A DNA stretch of 7,368 nucleotides from a bacterium (GTDB lineage Bacteria; Patescibacteriota; Patescibacteriia; 2-12-FULL-60-25), in assembly GCA_024654265.1 (NCBI GenBank), contig JANLIO010000024.1, forward strand, positions 1 through 7,368, given 5' to 3'. Below, piece by piece: positions 5,473 through 7,368 of this stretch. The position numbers were made by a program, and so were the translations under genes. Every line of letters begins with the position of its first letter. Positions within the stretch are counted from its first letter, which is position 1. The notes under the pieces were generated by a model. The model ran no database searches. It saw nothing but the letters and a program-made list of their open reading frames with translations, and was not told the origin of the DNA.

Positions 5473-6898
5473 TCTTCATTTCTTGAAGAATGAGCGACTT
5501 CCACTCCGAAAAATTTAATCTTGGTCTGGTATATGTCGCCCGAATTCTTCGAATATCGACCCCACCGAGCCGTGAAACGATCCCCGGTGAAGAAAGGACG
5601 ATTCGAAGCTGATCCTCATTTCCAACCAACTCAAAGCGTACTGTTGCACGATACCACCCATCACCGATTGATTCGGGTCGTTGATATGGAGTCACAACAC
5701 CTTTGATATTTTCATTTTCAAAAACCGTTCCGTCAGTCATTCGGATTGGTTTTGGCTGAAAAAATCGATCTTTATCTAACGCAAACCACCCATCGCCGAC
5801 AATGCGCATATCTCCATTTGGCGCCGTGATTCTTTGGAGTGCTAAACTCGTATCATCCCGATCAATCCGAAATACATCATGTGTTCGAACAACGTCTACA
5901 GATTGACCTCCAAGTTCAACAGATTGCAATCCTTCAATGTGAAATGTTTCTGCAACAATGTGTCGTGAATTTGTCCACGCGATCCCCGGCACCGAACTTG
6001 TTGCATATCCAACGACATCTCCAAAATTGAGCCGTGGGCCGATAACCCAATGTTTGCTCGTTGTTTGAATATTACGAATAAAAACATCATCATCCGCCTG
6101 ATACTGAATTCGATAAACCCCAGCTTCAAGATCTTTTAGCAAGATCCGATATGGGGCGACAATTCCCATACGCGTCTCTTGACTTGCATTCGTTCCAAAT
6201 ACCTTTGTTTGTATTTCTTCATCTCCGCGGAAGATGCGGAAGACGGCTACCGTCCTCCCTTCTTTACGATTAGAATCTTGTAAATTGAGTGTAAAATCAA
6301 TCGTTCGATCAACCGGAACAAGGTAAAAATCATGCCCTCCTCGTAATGAAACATGCGTTGTACGCGAAACCTGCCCAACATCCTCTAAAAGCGCCATTGA
6401 TGTTGTCGCGTTCCACGTTGCGATCCCGTTTGGATCTGTTGACCGAAGTCGTGATTCACTTACGCCCTCTTTCACATACCCATTTGAAACCGCTGTCCAG
6501 TCTGGATTTTCAAGCTCTTTTGAATATAGAGGCTGTAAATCCAAATTTGCACCATTCGAATCTCGTGCAATGCCAAATTCTAAAAGTGTTTGTCGAACGG
6601 GTCGAAATTCAATATCAAATGTCACGTCTTGGTATGGGCCGGGAACACGCGCACTCCCGTACACAGGGTCTCCAAGAACTCGTTGCCCTATCCAACCTCC
6701 ATCTTGGATTCCCGGAACTGTCACACGCTCTGCAGGTTGAAACGGGTGTATAAAAGGGCTTGCTCCGTTCATTTTTGTATCTGCAATAAAAACACCGCTT
6801 GGCGGAAATCGTTGAACGACAAACCACATACCAATTGCCACCGTGACAATCCACGGAATCGCGAGAAATGGAATAACAATTGTTTCACGAAGCCTCAT
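5453..6898 (-). CDS. Membrane-anchored exported beta-rich protein, unknown function
   Basis: This 481-aa protein could not be assigned to a named family. The N-terminus MRLRETIVIPF leads into one hydrophobic segment at about residues 8-28, so most of the chain should lie outside the membrane. The rest alternates short hydrophobic strands with polar turns and looks like beta-sandwich modules: about 60-205 (with GDPVYGSARVPGPYQDVTFDIEF at 76-98, then LDLQPL and RGGHDFYLVPVDRTIDFTLNLQD), about 210-285, and about 320-460 (with GDGWYRATVRFELVG at 412-426). Patescibacteria seem to carry proteins of similar layout, but this is recollection, not a search. No catalytic motif, cysteine pair or sorting signal is evident. 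Its ATG overlaps the TGA of the upstream membrane gene as ATGA, implying translational coupling, and its end overlaps the small membrane gene. A role in handling or presenting the glycan made by its neighbours is inference. Confidence 0.82.
   Translation of the reverse strand: MRLRETIVIPFLAIPWIVTVAIGMWFVVQRFPPSGVFIADTKMNGASPFIHPFQPAERVTVPGIQDGGWIGQRVLGDPVYGSARVPGPYQDVTFDIEFRPVRQTLLEFGIARDSNGANLDLQPLYSKELENPDWTAVSNGYVKEGVSESRLRSTDPNGIATWNATTSMALLEDVGQVSRTTHVSLRGGHDFYLVPVDRTIDFTLNLQDSNRKEGRTVAVFRIFRGDEEIQTKVFGTNASQETRMGIVAPYRILLKDLEAGVYRIQYQADDDVFIRNIQTTSKHWVIGPRLNFGDVVGYATSSVPGIAWTNSRHIVAETFHIEGLQSVELGGQSVDVVRTHDVFRIDRDDTSLALQRITAPNGDMRIVGDGWFALDKDRFFQPKPIRMTDGTVFENENIKGVVTPYQRPESIGDGWYRATVRFELVGNEDQLRIVLSSPGIVSRLGGVDIRRIRATYTRPRLNFSEWKSLILQEMKNAWHRL
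5470..5492. repeat. Perfect 9-bp inverted repeat over the start of the small membrane gene
   Basis: CATTCTTCA at 5470-5478 is the exact reverse complement of TGAAGAATG at 5484-5492, with a 5-base loop. In the leftward transcript the last three bases of the 3' arm are the ATG at 5472, so the folded form would bury that start. It lies inside the last codons of the 481-aa gene. Three of nine pairs are G:C, so stability is modest. No U-run follows, so it is not an intrinsic terminator. Confidence 0.6.
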
Positions 6899-7368
6899 AT
6901 CTGTTTCGCAATATAGAGTGTCTCGTTCCCTGCTTCAAGTAACGGTTCAAAAGAAACACCTCGATCAACCCATTCTGCCTTCACCTTTTCATCAAGTGTT
7001 CTTCCAAAATATCCAACCGGCCCGTTTTTTTCAAAAAGATATTTCGTGAGATTGTTCGGATCTGAAATTGGTGCAACTCGAAACGCGGGGAAAAAGATTT
7101 TATCGCTCCGATCTGAAAAAATCACCGTATCAGATGAAATGAGCTTTTCCGCATTCAAACGAATTTCGGCGTAACGCTCAAGTTCAATCCGATTTTTTAA
7201 AATACCTTCATCGTCACGCCCAAACGCCGTCCAGATTCCAAATAAGGAAACGCTCGCGCAAAGGATGAGAATGATTCCATTTCGTAATTTTGGTGTTTGA
7301 ATCTTCTTTTCGAGGAATTCGACGATGCTCGCCAAAAGGAAAACACCAACAAGAGAAATTGGAATCAT
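6895..7368 (-). CDS. C-terminal part of polytopic membrane protein, probable glycosyltransferase (partial)
   Basis: Only the last 157 residues are visible; the gene very likely continues past 7368, since the first Met coincides with the window edge and sits in a membrane segment. Two hydrophobic helices are seen, about 1-17 (ISLVGVFLLASIV) and 29-49 (RNGIILILCASVSLFGIWTAF), separated by a basic EKKIQTPKLR loop. A soluble domain of about 105 residues follows, with alternating strands and helices (SDTVIFSDRSDKIFFPAFRV, PVGYFGRTLD, ETLYIAKQI). Helices followed by a small C-terminal outside domain recall the polyprenyl-phosphate-dependent membrane glycosyltransferases of the ArnT/PMT (GT39-like) type. 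The catalytic N-terminal part is not here, so this is only probable and leans on the adjacent rmlB and rmlA. Its TGA stop overlaps the next start as ATGA. Confidence 0.62.
   Translation of the reverse strand: MIPISLVGVFLLASIVEFLEKKIQTPKLRNGIILILCASVSLFGIWTAFGRDDEGILKNRIELERYAEIRLNAEKLISSDTVIFSDRSDKIFFPAFRVAPISDPNNLTKYLFEKNGPVGYFGRTLDEKVKAEWVDRGVSFEPLLEAGNETLYIAKQI

Noticed and set aside
5230..6898. UGA-as-glycine recoding (genetic code 25)
   Set aside because: TGA forms the exact stop at the ATGA junction and at the end of the small membrane gene, and no gene needs read-through.

Overview
The window looks like chromosomal DNA of a Patescibacteria (Candidate Phyla Radiation) bacterium, probably a Parcubacteria-type lineage such as Uhrbacteria or Magasanikbacteria. 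This rests on protein style, not on a marker gene: a PEGA-domain protein with a short N-terminal anchor, a membrane-anchored S41/PDZ protease, a NUDIX hydrolase with a long basic tail, and very tight packing. The standard code fits. TAA, TAG and TGA all serve as stops, and two TGA stops sit exactly at gene junctions, which argues against the UGA=Gly lineages.

Layout. The left end (1-111) is non-coding and repetitive: the edge of a possible dispersed repeat, then a degenerate 7-bp tandem repeat that runs into the stop codon of the NUDIX gene. A leftward pair follows, an S41 C-terminal processing peptidase (788-2065) and a NUDIX hydrolase (112-837), overlapping by 50 nt. A 47-bp divergent intergenic region (2066-2112) separates the protease from a rightward PEGA-domain membrane protein (2113-3075) that may be leaderless. 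That gene converges on rmlA so tightly that the two stop codons share bases. The remainder is a leftward cluster read from 7368 down to 3072: the C-terminal end of a polytopic membrane protein (probably a glycosyltransferase), a 481-aa membrane-anchored beta-rich exported protein, an 80-aa two-helix membrane protein, rmlB and rmlA. The first three are joined by 4- and 20-nt overlaps; the last two follow after gaps of 34 and 36 bp.

How they work together. RmlA (long form) and RmlB are the first two steps of the dTDP-L-rhamnose / dTDP-deoxysugar pathway, making dTDP-glucose and then dTDP-4-keto-6-deoxyglucose. Next to a membrane glycosyltransferase-like protein and two membrane or exported proteins of unknown function, they suggest a locus for building or displaying a cell-surface glycan. 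rmlC and rmlD are not in the window. The protease and PEGA genes look like separate envelope functions.

No tRNA, rRNA, CRISPR array, insertion sequence or clear intrinsic terminator was found. The most unusual signals are non-coding: two degenerate heptamer repeats with related purine-rich units at gene ends, and a perfect 9-bp inverted repeat whose arm contains a start codon. No convincing new multi-gene defence or mobile system is visible.
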